From: Flavobacteriales bacterium
Lineage (GTDB): Bacteria > Bacteroidota > Bacteroidia > NS11-12g > UBA955
Direction of reading: 5' to 3'
DNA length: 64,000 nt
Assembly (NCBI GenBank): GCA_947447955.1
Contig: CANFLS010000007.1
Coordinates: 25,025 to 89,024 of the forward strand
The notes under the pieces were generated by a model, which made no database searches, was not told where the DNA came from, and saw only the letters and a list, made by a program, of their open reading frames with translations. A program made the position numbers and the translations under genes. Positions 25,788 to 34,388 of the stretch are shown here, one piece after another (within the stretch, counting starts at the first letter, position 1; each line of letters opens with the position of its first letter).

Positions 25788-27295
25788 AACTGAAAATAAA
25801 TAAAAGGTTGAACCAAATCATCTTTAAATTGAACAATGATTTGTAAGGTAACCAAAACCCAAATAATCCAGGTAAACGAAGGCAAAGTTTGAATTTTGTT
25901 GTAAAAATTTTCTTTCCATTTGGGATGGAAAAATGCAACCAACGCTGCAAATATTAACATAAACCCTGTTTCTGAGCGAGAAATCCAAAAGCCTCCAAAG
26001 TCTTTCAAATTGAAATTGCTACAAATTTGTGTAATACTTGTAAACGCAGATTGAAAGGAAGAAGCTCTAAAAAATATCCAACAAAACGCAACAAAATGAA
26101 AGGTCAAAATTGTCCCCCAAAATCTAGAAAAGACTGAATTCTTATTGTTCGGAAAGTAATAACTGTATGCTTTATGAAATGCCAAGGCCAAACCGTGTGC
26201 AAAGCCCCAGAAAATAAATCGCCAATCTGCCCCATGCCAAAAACCACCAACCAACATGGTAATCATTAAAAACAGATAGGTATTGAATACGCCTTTTCTA
26301 TTTCCTCCTAAAGGAATATAAATGTAATCTCTTAACCAACTACTCAATGAAATGTGCCATTTACGCCAAAAAACGGTAATATTTGACGACGAATATGGGT
26401 TGTCAAAATTTTCTTTTAATCGATAACCAAGCATCAAAGCAATACCAATGGCAATATCAGAGTAGCCCGAAAAGTCGAAATAAATCTGAAAGCTATATCC
26501 ATACATTGCCAATAAATTTTCTGCTCCTGAAAAATTTGCAGGAGATTGATGAACGATATCTACAAATTTCCCAATGTAATCGGCAATAAATAGTTTTTTT
26601 AGCAACCCTATTAAAATTCTAAATAGACTTTCTTTATATAGTGCAGCATTGATTATTTGTGGGGTAAAAATTTGTGGTAAAAAATCTTTCGCACGCACAA
26701 TAGGTCCAGCCACCAAATGAGGGAAAAACGTCATATAAAATGCATAGTCACTTACATTTTTGGTTGCCTGAATTTCATTTCTATAGACATCCATTAGGTA
26801 GCTTATAGATTGAAACGTATAAAATGAAATACCAATGGGAAGAAATAAATTGTGATCTGTAAATTGAGTATGAAAGATGGAGTTGATATTATGAATAAAG
26901 AAGTTAGCGTATTTAAAATACATTAAGAAGCTTAAACTGTATGATAAAGACAACCACAAGAGTATCTTTTTCTTTATTCCATTTTGTTTTTCAATTGCCA
27001 GCGCAAACAAATAGTCTGAGACAATCATTAGCACAAACAGACCCAAAAATGGCCCACTTGATTTGTAGTAAAAAAACAAAGAAAATGAAATGATGTAGAG
27101 TTTACGCCAAGTATTCTTTTGCACCAAAGCGGCATAAATAACCAAGAAAATTCCAAAAACCGCAAGAAATGTAAATTCAGTAAAAAACCAAGGTTCTTTG
27201 GTTGAATAACCAAACATCTTTTCCAAAAGTTTTGGATCCTTTAGTGGTGCAAAAATTTGATTTAACCAATTAGTATCCACGATATTTAGCTGCAT
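25784..27295 (-). CDS. MBOAT family O-acyltransferase (AlgI/PatA type)
   Basis: This 503-residue membrane protein has about eleven segments and a classic AlgI-type core: PIGISFYTFQSISYLMDVYR, FFPHLVAGPIVRAKDFLPQ, then GGFWHGADWRFIFWGFAHG with the catalytic His pair (around 353-366). Such enzymes carry acetyl groups across the membrane to a periplasmic SGNH partner. It is flanked by two SGNH genes, overlapping one by 4 and the other by 26 bases, giving a three-gene acetylation operon. Target polymer is inferred to be peptidoglycan because of the LysM on one partner. Confidence 0.92.
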   Translation of the reverse strand: MQLNIVDTNWLNQIFAPLKDPKLLEKMFGYSTKEPWFFTEFTFLAVFGIFLVIYAALVQKNTWRKLYIISFSLFFYYKSSGPFLGLFVLMIVSDYLFALAIEKQNGIKKKILLWLSLSYSLSFLMYFKYANFFIHNINSIFHTQFTDHNLFLPIGISFYTFQSISYLMDVYRNEIQATKNVSDYAFYMTFFPHLVAGPIVRAKDFLPQIFTPQIINAALYKESLFRILIGLLKKLFIADYIGKFVDIVHQSPANFSGAENLLAMYGYSFQIYFDFSGYSDIAIGIALMLGYRLKENFDNPYSSSNITVFWRKWHISLSSWLRDYIYIPLGGNRKGVFNTYLFLMITMLVGGFWHGADWRFIFWGFAHGLALAFHKAYSYYFPNNKNSVFSRFWGTILTFHFVAFCWIFFRASSFQSAFTSITQICSNFNLKDFGGFWISRSETGFMLIFAALVAFFHPKWKENFYNKIQTLPSFTWIIWVLVTLQIIVQFKDDLVQPFIYFQF

Positions 27296-28184
27296 TAATT
27301 GTAATTACCGGTGAAAGATATGGCCTTGCACGTTTTACAGGCACTTTCATTTTAATTTTATATTTCGCGGAGGTTTGAACCCAAGCTGCAATACTGTCCA
27401 TCCATAACCTATACCCTTTATTGTCAGGATGTCGACCATCTTTTGAACGAGGCAAGGTCAAATTTTTCGACATAAAATAGGCACCAGGCTCAGCAGATGA
27501 TTCATAGACTTTATTAATTCCAAAATCTTCTTGCCAGTTTGCAGGACCTATCCAGGTGTAAGGAATTCCTTTGATTTTTTCAGCCAATTTATTTGCAGCT
27601 ATTTTCCTTGCCTTTAAATCTTTGGCATATAATTCATTTAAGCCCAAAACCATAAAAATATACGTAGGCTTATATTTGGCAATAATTTTATCAATGGTGT
27701 CTGACCTACCAAAATTAAATGTGGTTGCAGAATACCATTCTACTGCCAATACAATTTTATGTCCGTTTTCCCTACAATAATCGTTAATTGAGTACCTAAG
27801 TCCCCCAATCTCAGAATCCCCGATTAACAAAATACGATGTTTGGTGGTGTCGCTTAATTGAGGAATGACATAGTTGGCATTTATAACATTTCCATTAGAA
27901 TCTAAAGTAACTTTCGACAATGGGAGTTTAGTACTTTTATTAGATTTATCAATTTCAGAAATCAATTGATCAACATCTTGATTGCCTAAAACTTGCTTTA
28001 TTTCAACCTGACCAATTTTAATGGTATTGTCGCTACAACTATAAATATAAATTGCTAATAAGGGTAAAAAAATACTCAACCCAGCCCAAACGATAAGCCA
28101 CCGGGAAGGCGTTTTAAGAGCTGAATCCAAATCCTTTTCGGTAGGAGTATTATTGTGATCTATTTTTGAATTACTATTCGTCAA
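27270..28184 (-). CDS. membrane-anchored SGNH-hydrolase-like protein, MBOAT partner
   Basis: This 304-residue protein has an N-terminal membrane anchor (about 28-48) and a periplasmic SGNH domain. Visible blocks are LLIGDSEIGG (Ser124), VLGLNELY and SKDGRHPDNKGY (Asp249, His252), so a catalytic triad is present. Its reading frame overlaps the MBOAT gene by 26 bases. Together with the LysM-bearing SGNH protein it gives the MBOAT two possible transfer partners. It appears first in this operon. Confidence 0.8.
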   Translation of the reverse strand: MTNSNSKIDHNNTPTEKDLDSALKTPSRWLIVWAGLSIFLPLLAIYIYSCSDNTIKIGQVEIKQVLGNQDVDQLISEIDKSNKSTKLPLSKVTLDSNGNVINANYVIPQLSDTTKHRILLIGDSEIGGLRYSINDYCRENGHKIVLAVEWYSATTFNFGRSDTIDKIIAKYKPTYIFMVLGLNELYAKDLKARKIAANKLAEKIKGIPYTWIGPANWQEDFGINKVYESSAEPGAYFMSKNLTLPRSKDGRHPDNKGYRLWMDSIAAWVQTSAKYKIKMKVPVKRARPYLSPVITINAAKYRGY

Positions 28185-28217
28185 AGCAGCGCAATTTTAC
28201 TTTTATAAATTTAACAA

Positions 28218-30527
28218 TTACGCAACCTTATGCGGTTTCATTTTTAAAATTATCATTTTCGAGGTTGGGGTATTGCTTCTATCAGCAACGCTATCAATAG
28301 GAACAAGTACATTTGTTTCTGGGAAATAGGTAGCAGAACATCCCTCAGGAATACTAAATTCGATAATGATGAAATTTCGAGCAACACGTTCAACACCGTT
28401 GTGATGATTATACAAATCAACTTTATCGCCAGCTTTATATCCTAACTTTTCAATGTCGTTGTGATTCATAAAGATAACCCTTCTTTCGTTATGAATACCT
28501 CTATAACGATCATCCAAACCATAGATGGTGGTATTGAATTGATCATGACTTCTAATTGTCATCATGATTAATTCATCTTTCTCAATCTCAATAGGAGTAA
28601 CTTTTGCAACAGTGAAATTGGCTTTTCCAGTTTTCGTATTAAATACTCCTTCTCTGGCAGAATTTGGCAAATAGAATCCGCCAGGCAATTTAGAACGATC
28701 GTTGTAATGATCAAATCCAGGAATCGTTCTTTCAATATCCCAACGAATATTGTCGTAATGCTCCATGTATTTATCCCAATTCACCACTGATTTATCTTTA
28801 AAAACAGCTTTTGCCATTTTACAAACAATCAAAGGTTCGCTTAATAAATTTTTCGAAACCGGTTTTAACATGCCTTTTGACATTTGAATTACACCCATAG
28901 AATTTTCACAGGTAACATATTGAAGTTGTCCGTTCACCATGTCTTGATCAGATCTACCGTAGCAAGGAAGAATAATTGCTTCTTTTCCTGTAATCAAATG
29001 ACTTCGATTAAGTTTGGTAGAAATTTGAACTGTTAAATTACATTTTTCTAGCGCTTCTCCGGTGTAAACTGTATCGGGTGTTGCAGAAAGGAAATTACCA
29101 CCCATTGCAATGAAAACTTTGGCCTTGTTTTGGTGCATGGCTTTGATACAATCAACCACGTCAAAACCATGCTCTTGAGGCGGTTTAAAACCAAATGATT
29201 TTTCGATATTCTCTAAGAAAACAGGTGAAGGTTTTTCATAAATACCCATCGTTCTATCGCCTTGAACATTTGAATGGCCACGAACAGGACAAGTACCAGC
29301 GCCTTTTTTACCTATGCTTCCTTTGGAAATTAATAGATTCACAACTTCCTGAATGGTTACTACAGCATTTTTGTGTTGGGTTAATCCCATGGCCCAACAT
29401 ACAATGATTTTCTTTTTATGCTTAATTGCCTCAAAAGTTTCTTGAATTTGTTCGAGGGAAATTCCAGAGTTTTCAACCAGCCAAGAAAAATCTTGTGCCA
29501 AGATATTATCCTTCCAATTCTCAAACCCAGAAGTATCATTTTTAATAAAATCAGGATCTAAAACAGTACCTGGATTTTTCTCTTCTTCTTTTAGCATTAA
29601 GTATTCTAACGCTTGAATAAGAGCCAAATCTCCGTTAATTTTTACTTGCAAAAAAATATCCGTCAACTTTGCTTTGATACCCAAAGCTCCTTTTATTGAC
29701 TGTGGATCTTTAAAAGCAACCAACCCTGTTTCTGGCAACGGATTCACCGAAATAATAGTTGCACCATGTTCTTTGGCTTTTTGCAAAGCACTCAACATTC
29801 TTGGGTGATTTGTGCCTGGATTTTGGCCAATGATCATGATTACTTCAGATTCATAAAAATCTTCTAATTTGACACTTCCTTTGCCAATACCAACTGACTC
29901 ATTTAAAGCAACACCGCTCGATTCGTGGCACATGTTACTACAATCTGGCAAGTTGTTTGTTCCAAATTCACGAACAAAAAGCTGATACAAAAAGGCAGCT
30001 TCATTGCTGGTTCTACCTGAGGTATAAAAAACCGCTTCATGTGGCGATTGCAATGCATTCAAATGGGTTCCTATTTTTTCAAAGGCATCATCCCAAGAAA
30101 TGGGTTGATAATGCGTTGCACCTTCGGCCAAATACATTGGTTCTGCCAAACGGCCTTTTTTACCAATTTCGTAATCATTTAATTCAGATAAATCCGCAAC
30201 ACTATTCTTTGCAAAGAAATCGGCTGTTAATTTTTTGGTTGTTGCTTCTTCGGCAACCGCCTTTGCGCCATTTTCGCAATATTCACCAATTTGCGAACGA
30301 TCATCATCTGGATCAGGCCATGCACAACTTGGACAATCAAAACCACCTTTTTGATTTAAGCTAAACAGTGCTTTAACACCCCTAACCATGTTCATCTCAC
30401 TAAAAACGTGCTTTACAGCAACACCAACACCGGTTAACCCAGCGGCAGATTCACTAGGTAAAGTTAGTCTTAAATTTAAAAGTGTTTCTGGGTTTTCAGC
30501 CTTAGGAATATGCTTGTTTTCTGACAT
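28218..30527 (-). CDS. FdhF/YdeP-type molybdopterin oxidoreductase
   Basis: This 769-residue member of the formate-dehydrogenase-alpha-like (YdeP) group carries the group's N-terminal DCPSCAWPDPD motif (Cys65, Cys68), where a 4Fe-4S site would lie, and MCHESSG (Cys200), the expected molybdenum ligand. A bis-MGD cofactor-binding C-terminal domain follows (RSHDQFNTTIYG, FMNHNDIEKLG). No partner subunit gene is adjacent, as usual for YdeP homologues, whose substrate is uncertain. fdhD and mobA lie directly upstream on the same strand. Confidence 0.9.
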   Translation of the reverse strand: MSENKHIPKAENPETLLNLRLTLPSESAAGLTGVGVAVKHVFSEMNMVRGVKALFSLNQKGGFDCPSCAWPDPDDDRSQIGEYCENGAKAVAEEATTKKLTADFFAKNSVADLSELNDYEIGKKGRLAEPMYLAEGATHYQPISWDDAFEKIGTHLNALQSPHEAVFYTSGRTSNEAAFLYQLFVREFGTNNLPDCSNMCHESSGVALNESVGIGKGSVKLEDFYESEVIMIIGQNPGTNHPRMLSALQKAKEHGATIISVNPLPETGLVAFKDPQSIKGALGIKAKLTDIFLQVKINGDLALIQALEYLMLKEEEKNPGTVLDPDFIKNDTSGFENWKDNILAQDFSWLVENSGISLEQIQETFEAIKHKKKIIVCWAMGLTQHKNAVVTIQEVVNLLISKGSIGKKGAGTCPVRGHSNVQGDRTMGIYEKPSPVFLENIEKSFGFKPPQEHGFDVVDCIKAMHQNKAKVFIAMGGNFLSATPDTVYTGEALEKCNLTVQISTKLNRSHLITGKEAIILPCYGRSDQDMVNGQLQYVTCENSMGVIQMSKGMLKPVSKNLLSEPLIVCKMAKAVFKDKSVVNWDKYMEHYDNIRWDIERTIPGFDHYNDRSKLPGGFYLPNSAREGVFNTKTGKANFTVAKVTPIEIEKDELIMMTIRSHDQFNTTIYGLDDRYRGIHNERRVIFMNHNDIEKLGYKAGDKVDLYNHHNGVERVARNFIIIEFSIPEGCSATYFPETNVLVPIDSVADRSNTPTSKMIILKMKPHKVA

Positions 30528-30620
30528 AATATTAAATGATCATGCTAAATTACTGAAAACTTCGGATATCAAGTTAATTACACAAATAATTTAACCCTCA
30601 TATAGGGTGTCGTGTAAACT

Positions 30621-31472
30621 TTATAATACAATTCTCTCAGGAGCAGCATAGATATTAAATCGATTATCCCTCAAAAAACCAATCAGTGTAATATCTAATT
30701 CTTCGGCCAAATCAACCGCCAAACTTGAAGGGGCTCCGACCGCACAAATCATTCTAAATCCAGCCATGCTGGCCTTTTGTACCAATTCAAAACTAACCCT
30801 TCCACTTAAAAATAAGATATTATTAAATAGTGGTATTTCATTTTTTTGAACCGCACTTCCAATTAATTTATCTAACGCATTATGCCTTCCAACATCCTCT
30901 TTGATATCAAGAAGTTCACCAGCCAAATTAAACATGGCAGAGGCATGAATTCCCCCAGAAAAATTGAAATTTTCTTGAGAATTTCTCAAACTATCATTGA
31001 ATGTTAAGAGCACATTTTTTTCTATTTTCCATTTATCTGCAGGAAGAATAATTGGACAAGCAATCTTGACTGCGTCAATTGAAGCTTTGCCACAAACACC
31101 ACAACTTGAAGTTGTATAAAAATTTCGTTCTAATTTCGATAAATCAAATTGAACATTTTCATTTAAATGAACTTTTATTTGATTTGATGCCAATCCATTG
31201 AATGCCTCAACTGAAACAGATTCTTCAATATTTTTTATTTGATTAACTGATTGAATAATTCCCTCTGTAAATAAAAAACCCACAGTCAATTCAATGTCGT
31301 TTCCGGGTGTTCTCATTGTTACAGCAATATTTTTTTCTACCCAAGAATCGGTAAAAAAGTGAACCAAAATAATTTCTAACGGTTCTTCAACCGACAGCAT
31401 GTCGTTCACATGTTTTACATCTGAATCACTTATTTTTATTATTTCTGAGGGAGTTAATGCAAACTTTGTCAT
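30621..31472 (-). CDS. fdhD: FdhD sulfurtransferase for formate-dehydrogenase-type enzymes
   Basis: FdhD delivers sulfur to bis-MGD before its insertion into formate-dehydrogenase-like enzymes. This 283-residue protein has the catalytic CGVC (Cys124, Cys127), a TVGFLFTEGII segment and a late DVGRHNALDKLIG. It overlaps mobA by 4 bases and lies 93 bases before the oxidoreductase gene it should serve. The start is the ATG at 31472. Confidence 0.95.
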   Translation of the reverse strand: MTKFALTPSEIIKISDSDVKHVNDMLSVEEPLEIILVHFFTDSWVEKNIAVTMRTPGNDIELTVGFLFTEGIIQSVNQIKNIEESVSVEAFNGLASNQIKVHLNENVQFDLSKLERNFYTTSSCGVCGKASIDAVKIACPIILPADKWKIEKNVLLTFNDSLRNSQENFNFSGGIHASAMFNLAGELLDIKEDVGRHNALDKLIGSAVQKNEIPLFNNILFLSGRVSFELVQKASMAGFRMICAVGAPSSLAVDLAEELDITLIGFLRDNRFNIYAAPERIVL

Positions 31473-32032
31473 TGATTTTTTGGGGTATCTATGCTCAATA
31501 TGTCATTTTTATGAGGCGCAGGTAAAATTAAGGGGTTTATGGATTCTAAAAAATGCCTGAGCGATGTTTGTTTTGATTGCCAAAACGGAAGTAAATTTTT
31601 CAAATCTTCTGAACTATAAATCGCAACCAATGGTTCTAAGTAACCATTCTCGTTATTAATAAAACATATGGATTTATTGGTTTCTAAAAAATTATCATTT
31701 AATATTTTCAAAGACTCATTTGATACATAGGGATAATCGCAACCTAGAAGGAAAAAAGAAGCATTAGGGTAAAATTTTAGCGCGGATAATAAACCACTTA
31801 TTGGCCCATTATTTTCAAACTCTTTTTGATCTAACACAACCTCGTAATTCCCATAAGCAGCATTTTCTTTTCCGTTAATAAGTATTTTATTTACAAAAGG
31901 CAACAATTGATTTGCGGCGTGTTCAAATTGCGGTTTATCATGATAACTGATAAATGCCTTATCAACCTTCATTCTGCTACTTTTACCAGCTGCTAAGATT
32001 AGTCCTACGAGTTGATTTGAATGGGTTAACAT
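31469..32032 (-). CDS. mobA: molybdenum cofactor guanylyltransferase MobA
   Basis: This 187-residue nucleotidyltransferase attaches GMP to Mo-molybdopterin to give MGD. GLILAAGKSSRMKVDKAFI is the GTP-binding loop, and LLGCDYPYVS carries the metal-binding aspartate. It opens the mobA-fdhD-fdhF operon, with a -7 element (TAAGTTTG, 32064-32057) about 24 bases upstream. Together with the moa/moe operon at 4.3-9.8 kb the window encodes the full route from GTP to bis-MGD enzyme. Confidence 0.88.
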   Translation of the reverse strand: MLTHSNQLVGLILAAGKSSRMKVDKAFISYHDKPQFEHAANQLLPFVNKILINGKENAAYGNYEVVLDQKEFENNGPISGLLSALKFYPNASFFLLGCDYPYVSNESLKILNDNFLETNKSICFINNENGYLEPLVAIYSSEDLKNLLPFWQSKQTSLRHFLESINPLILPAPHKNDILSIDTPKNQ

Positions 32033-32096
32033 TTAAAATTATTTTCGAATGAAAAACAAACTTAAAGTAAAAGTAGCATTTTTGTATTGAAAACGT

Positions 32097-32549
32097 ATGC
32101 GTGTAGTCATTCAAAGGGTAAAAAAAGCCAGTGTTTCAATAGATGAACAAATTGTTGGAAATATCAACCAAGGATTATTAATTTTATTGGGAATTGAAAA
32201 TGCAGATAATGAAAATGATATAAAATGGCTCGTTCAAAAGATACTTGGGTTACGCATTTTTTCGGATGCTGAAGGAAAAATGAATTTATCTGTTTCAGAC
32301 ATTCAAGGCGAACTCTTAATAGTGAGCCAATTCACCCTATTTGCATCAACAGTAAAAGGCAATAGGCCCTCGTTTTTAAAATCAGCAAAGCCTAATATTT
32401 CAATCCCATTGTATGAAAATTTCCTTGAAACAATTAAAAAAGAGGCTACACTAAAAATAGAAACTGGTCAATTTGGGGCCGATATGGAAGTTTCGCTAAT
32501 TAACGACGGGCCAGTAACTATAATCATTGATTCTAAAGTTCGTGAATAA
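32097..32549 (+). CDS. dtd: D-aminoacyl-tRNA deacylase
   Basis: This 150-residue Dtd removes D-amino acids wrongly attached to tRNA. The SQFTLFA active-site motif, GNRPSF and the C-terminal NDGPVT motif are all present and the length is standard. The gene is read opposite to both neighbours and is divergent from mobA. Confidence 0.96.
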   Translation: MRVVIQRVKKASVSIDEQIVGNINQGLLILLGIENADNENDIKWLVQKILGLRIFSDAEGKMNLSVSDIQGELLIVSQFTLFASTVKGNRPSFLKSAKPNISIPLYENFLETIKKEATLKIETGQFGADMEVSLINDGPVTIIIDSKVRE

Positions 32550-32642
32550 TGTAAATGGTGTTTTATTCCGTTTTTGAGGTTATTTTTATTAGTCCTTGAT
32601 TTTGCTTTGCGCAGAATCAATCATATCAAAGGCAATAGATAT

Positions 32643-33464
32643 TTACAAGAGTAAATTATCTATGAGTCTAATGTTGCCTAAAAAACCAGCATAAACGATA
32701 GCCTGATTGCCATTTTTATCAGAAGATACTACCATATTTGGCAAATTCACATAATTCAAATATTCTGTCTTTAATCCGAATCCATTTAATCGTTCAATTT
32801 CATGTTCACATGCCAATTGAGAATAAACTTCCTTGTTTTTAAGTGCAAGTAACGATTGATAAATTTGATTTGCAATTTGGAGTTCATTCTTTGATAAGCG
32901 CAAATTTCTACTGCTCATTGCAAGTCCTGATTGTTCGCGTTTTGTTTCAACAATATTGAATTTAATATGCTTGAAATATTCATCAATCAAAATTTTCACA
33001 ACCATACACTGCTGTAAGTCTTTTTGGCCAAAATAAACCTCATCTGGCTCAATTAAACTAAAAAAACGATGTAGCACTTGAATCACGCCATTGAAATGCC
33101 CAGGCCTAAATTGTCCCTCAAAAACCGACTCAACAGAATTATTGGAAAGTTGGATATTAAATTCTTGATTTGGGGGATAAATGGTTTCATAACTAGGTAA
33201 AAAAACGGCATCAACACCTGCCTGTTTTAAAAGTTCCAAGTCGTTCTGAATCATTCTTGGATATTTTTTCAAATCCTCTGGGTTATTAAACTGCAGTGGA
33301 TTAACAAAAATACTTACAATTACATTTTCGCAAGATTTTTTAGCTTCTCTAACCAATGATATGTGACCATCGTGCAATGCTCCCATGGTAGGTACAAATG
33401 CCAATGATTTGGACAACAATTGTCTGTAATTTGTAAGTGAATGATTTGAAAATAAAATATTCAT
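32643..33464 (-). CDS. panC: pantothenate synthetase
   Basis: PanC joins pantoate and beta-alanine to pantothenate, using ATP. Motifs: PTMGALHDGHISLVREAK (HxGH), VSIFVNPLQFN, KDLQQ and SSRN. The ATG at 33464 is chosen because the family begins close to this point; an in-frame start 18 bases upstream adds MWAFSI only. Length about 273. It is divergent from the starch-synthase-like gene, an arrangement common in Bacteroidota. Confidence 0.95.
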   Translation of the reverse strand: MNILFSNHSLTNYRQLLSKSLAFVPTMGALHDGHISLVREAKKSCENVIVSIFVNPLQFNNPEDLKKYPRMIQNDLELLKQAGVDAVFLPSYETIYPPNQEFNIQLSNNSVESVFEGQFRPGHFNGVIQVLHRFFSLIEPDEVYFGQKDLQQCMVVKILIDEYFKHIKFNIVETKREQSGLAMSSRNLRLSKNELQIANQIYQSLLALKNKEVYSQLACEHEIERLNGFGLKTEYLNYVNLPNMVVSSDKNGNQAIVYAGFLGNIRLIDNLLL

Positions 33465-33508
33465 TATTGAAAACGCCCACAAATAAAGGAATTAACGAAG
33501 GTATTATT

Positions 33509-33539
33509 TTGAAATTTCGATTTTTTTTCGTTAATTTTG
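33509..33539 (+). promoter_or_regulatory. promoter of the glycogen-synthase-like gene
   Basis: TTG (33509-33511) and TAATTTTG (33532-33539) are separated by 20 bases, an ideal Bacteroidota -33/-7 pair. The ATG at 33574 leaves a leader of about 30 bases. Confidence 0.7.
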
Positions 33540-33573
33540 TAAACTGATTACTAAAACACTACCGTCACAAGCC

Positions 33574-34377
33574 ATGAGCCAAGAAAAAAAACGTGTTCTC
33601 TTTGTAAGTTCTGAGATGTCTCCTTTCCTTGAAACATCACCATTAGCTACAATTGCTAGAATGCTTCCACAAGCATTGCAAGAACAAGAAAATGAAATTC
33701 GAATATTGGTTCCTAGATTTGGTGTAATTAACGAAAGAAGAAACCGATTACATGAAGTAGTTCGTTTGTCTGGAATCAATATTTCTATTGATGATAACGA
33801 CAATCCATTGATCATTAAAGTTGCTTCGATTCCAAATACCAAAATGCAAGTTTATTTCCTCGACAATGAAGACTTTTTTCATAGAAAAGCAGTATTCAAT
33901 GACGAAAACGGAAAATTCTTTGAAGACAACGACGAAAGAACAATCTTCTTTTGCAAAGGGGTTATGGAAACTGTAAAAAAATTGGGTTGGTCGCCAGATA
34001 TCATTCATTGCCAAGGTTGGATGACCAGTTTAATTCCATTGTATTTGAAAACCATCTACAAGGATGAACCTGTTTTCAGGGGTACAAAAGTAATTTATAG
34101 TGTTTATCACGAAAATATTGACAATAGCTTAGGCGCTGATTTTGTTCGTAAAGCAAGCATGAATTCAATTGATGATATTTGTTTAGAATGCTTTGAAAAT
34201 GCATCTGTTAACCAAGTGAATATTGGAGCAGTTATGCATTCCGATGGCATTGTAACAGGAAGTGATGAAGCGCATCGTTCGGTAGAAAATCATTTAGAAG
34301 GAAAATTAGTAATGCGTCATTCAGATGTTGATGCAGAACAAAATTATGTTACCTTCTACAAACAATTCATGCCTTAA
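33574..34377 (+). CDS. glycogen/starch synthase N-terminal domain protein (GT5)
   Basis: This 267-residue protein matches only the N-terminal Rossmann half of GT5 starch synthases: KRVLFVSSEMSPFLETSPLATIARMLP, PDIIHCQGWMTSLIPLYLKT. The C-terminal ADP-glucose-binding half is absent, and the usual KTGGL glucan/ADP-glucose loop near the start reads ETSPL. It is thus unlikely to be a complete glucosyltransferase. This short form next to panC and DUF4270 is a recurring Bacteroidota arrangement; its function is unknown to me. Confidence 0.85.
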   Translation: MSQEKKRVLFVSSEMSPFLETSPLATIARMLPQALQEQENEIRILVPRFGVINERRNRLHEVVRLSGINISIDDNDNPLIIKVASIPNTKMQVYFLDNEDFFHRKAVFNDENGKFFEDNDERTIFFCKGVMETVKKLGWSPDIIHCQGWMTSLIPLYLKTIYKDEPVFRGTKVIYSVYHENIDNSLGADFVRKASMNSIDDICLECFENASVNQVNIGAVMHSDGIVTGSDEAHRSVENHLEGKLVMRHSDVDAEQNYVTFYKQFMP

Positions 34378-34388
34378 TTCAACATTAA

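Noticed and set aside
22555..28184. Polysaccharide-utilisation locus
   Set aside because: No SusC/SusD pair or glycoside hydrolases accompany the sulfatase.
30594..30608. ACCCT-CATAT-AGGGT hairpin between fdhD and the oxidoreductase gene
   Set aside because: Arms of only five bases and no U-tract; could be chance.
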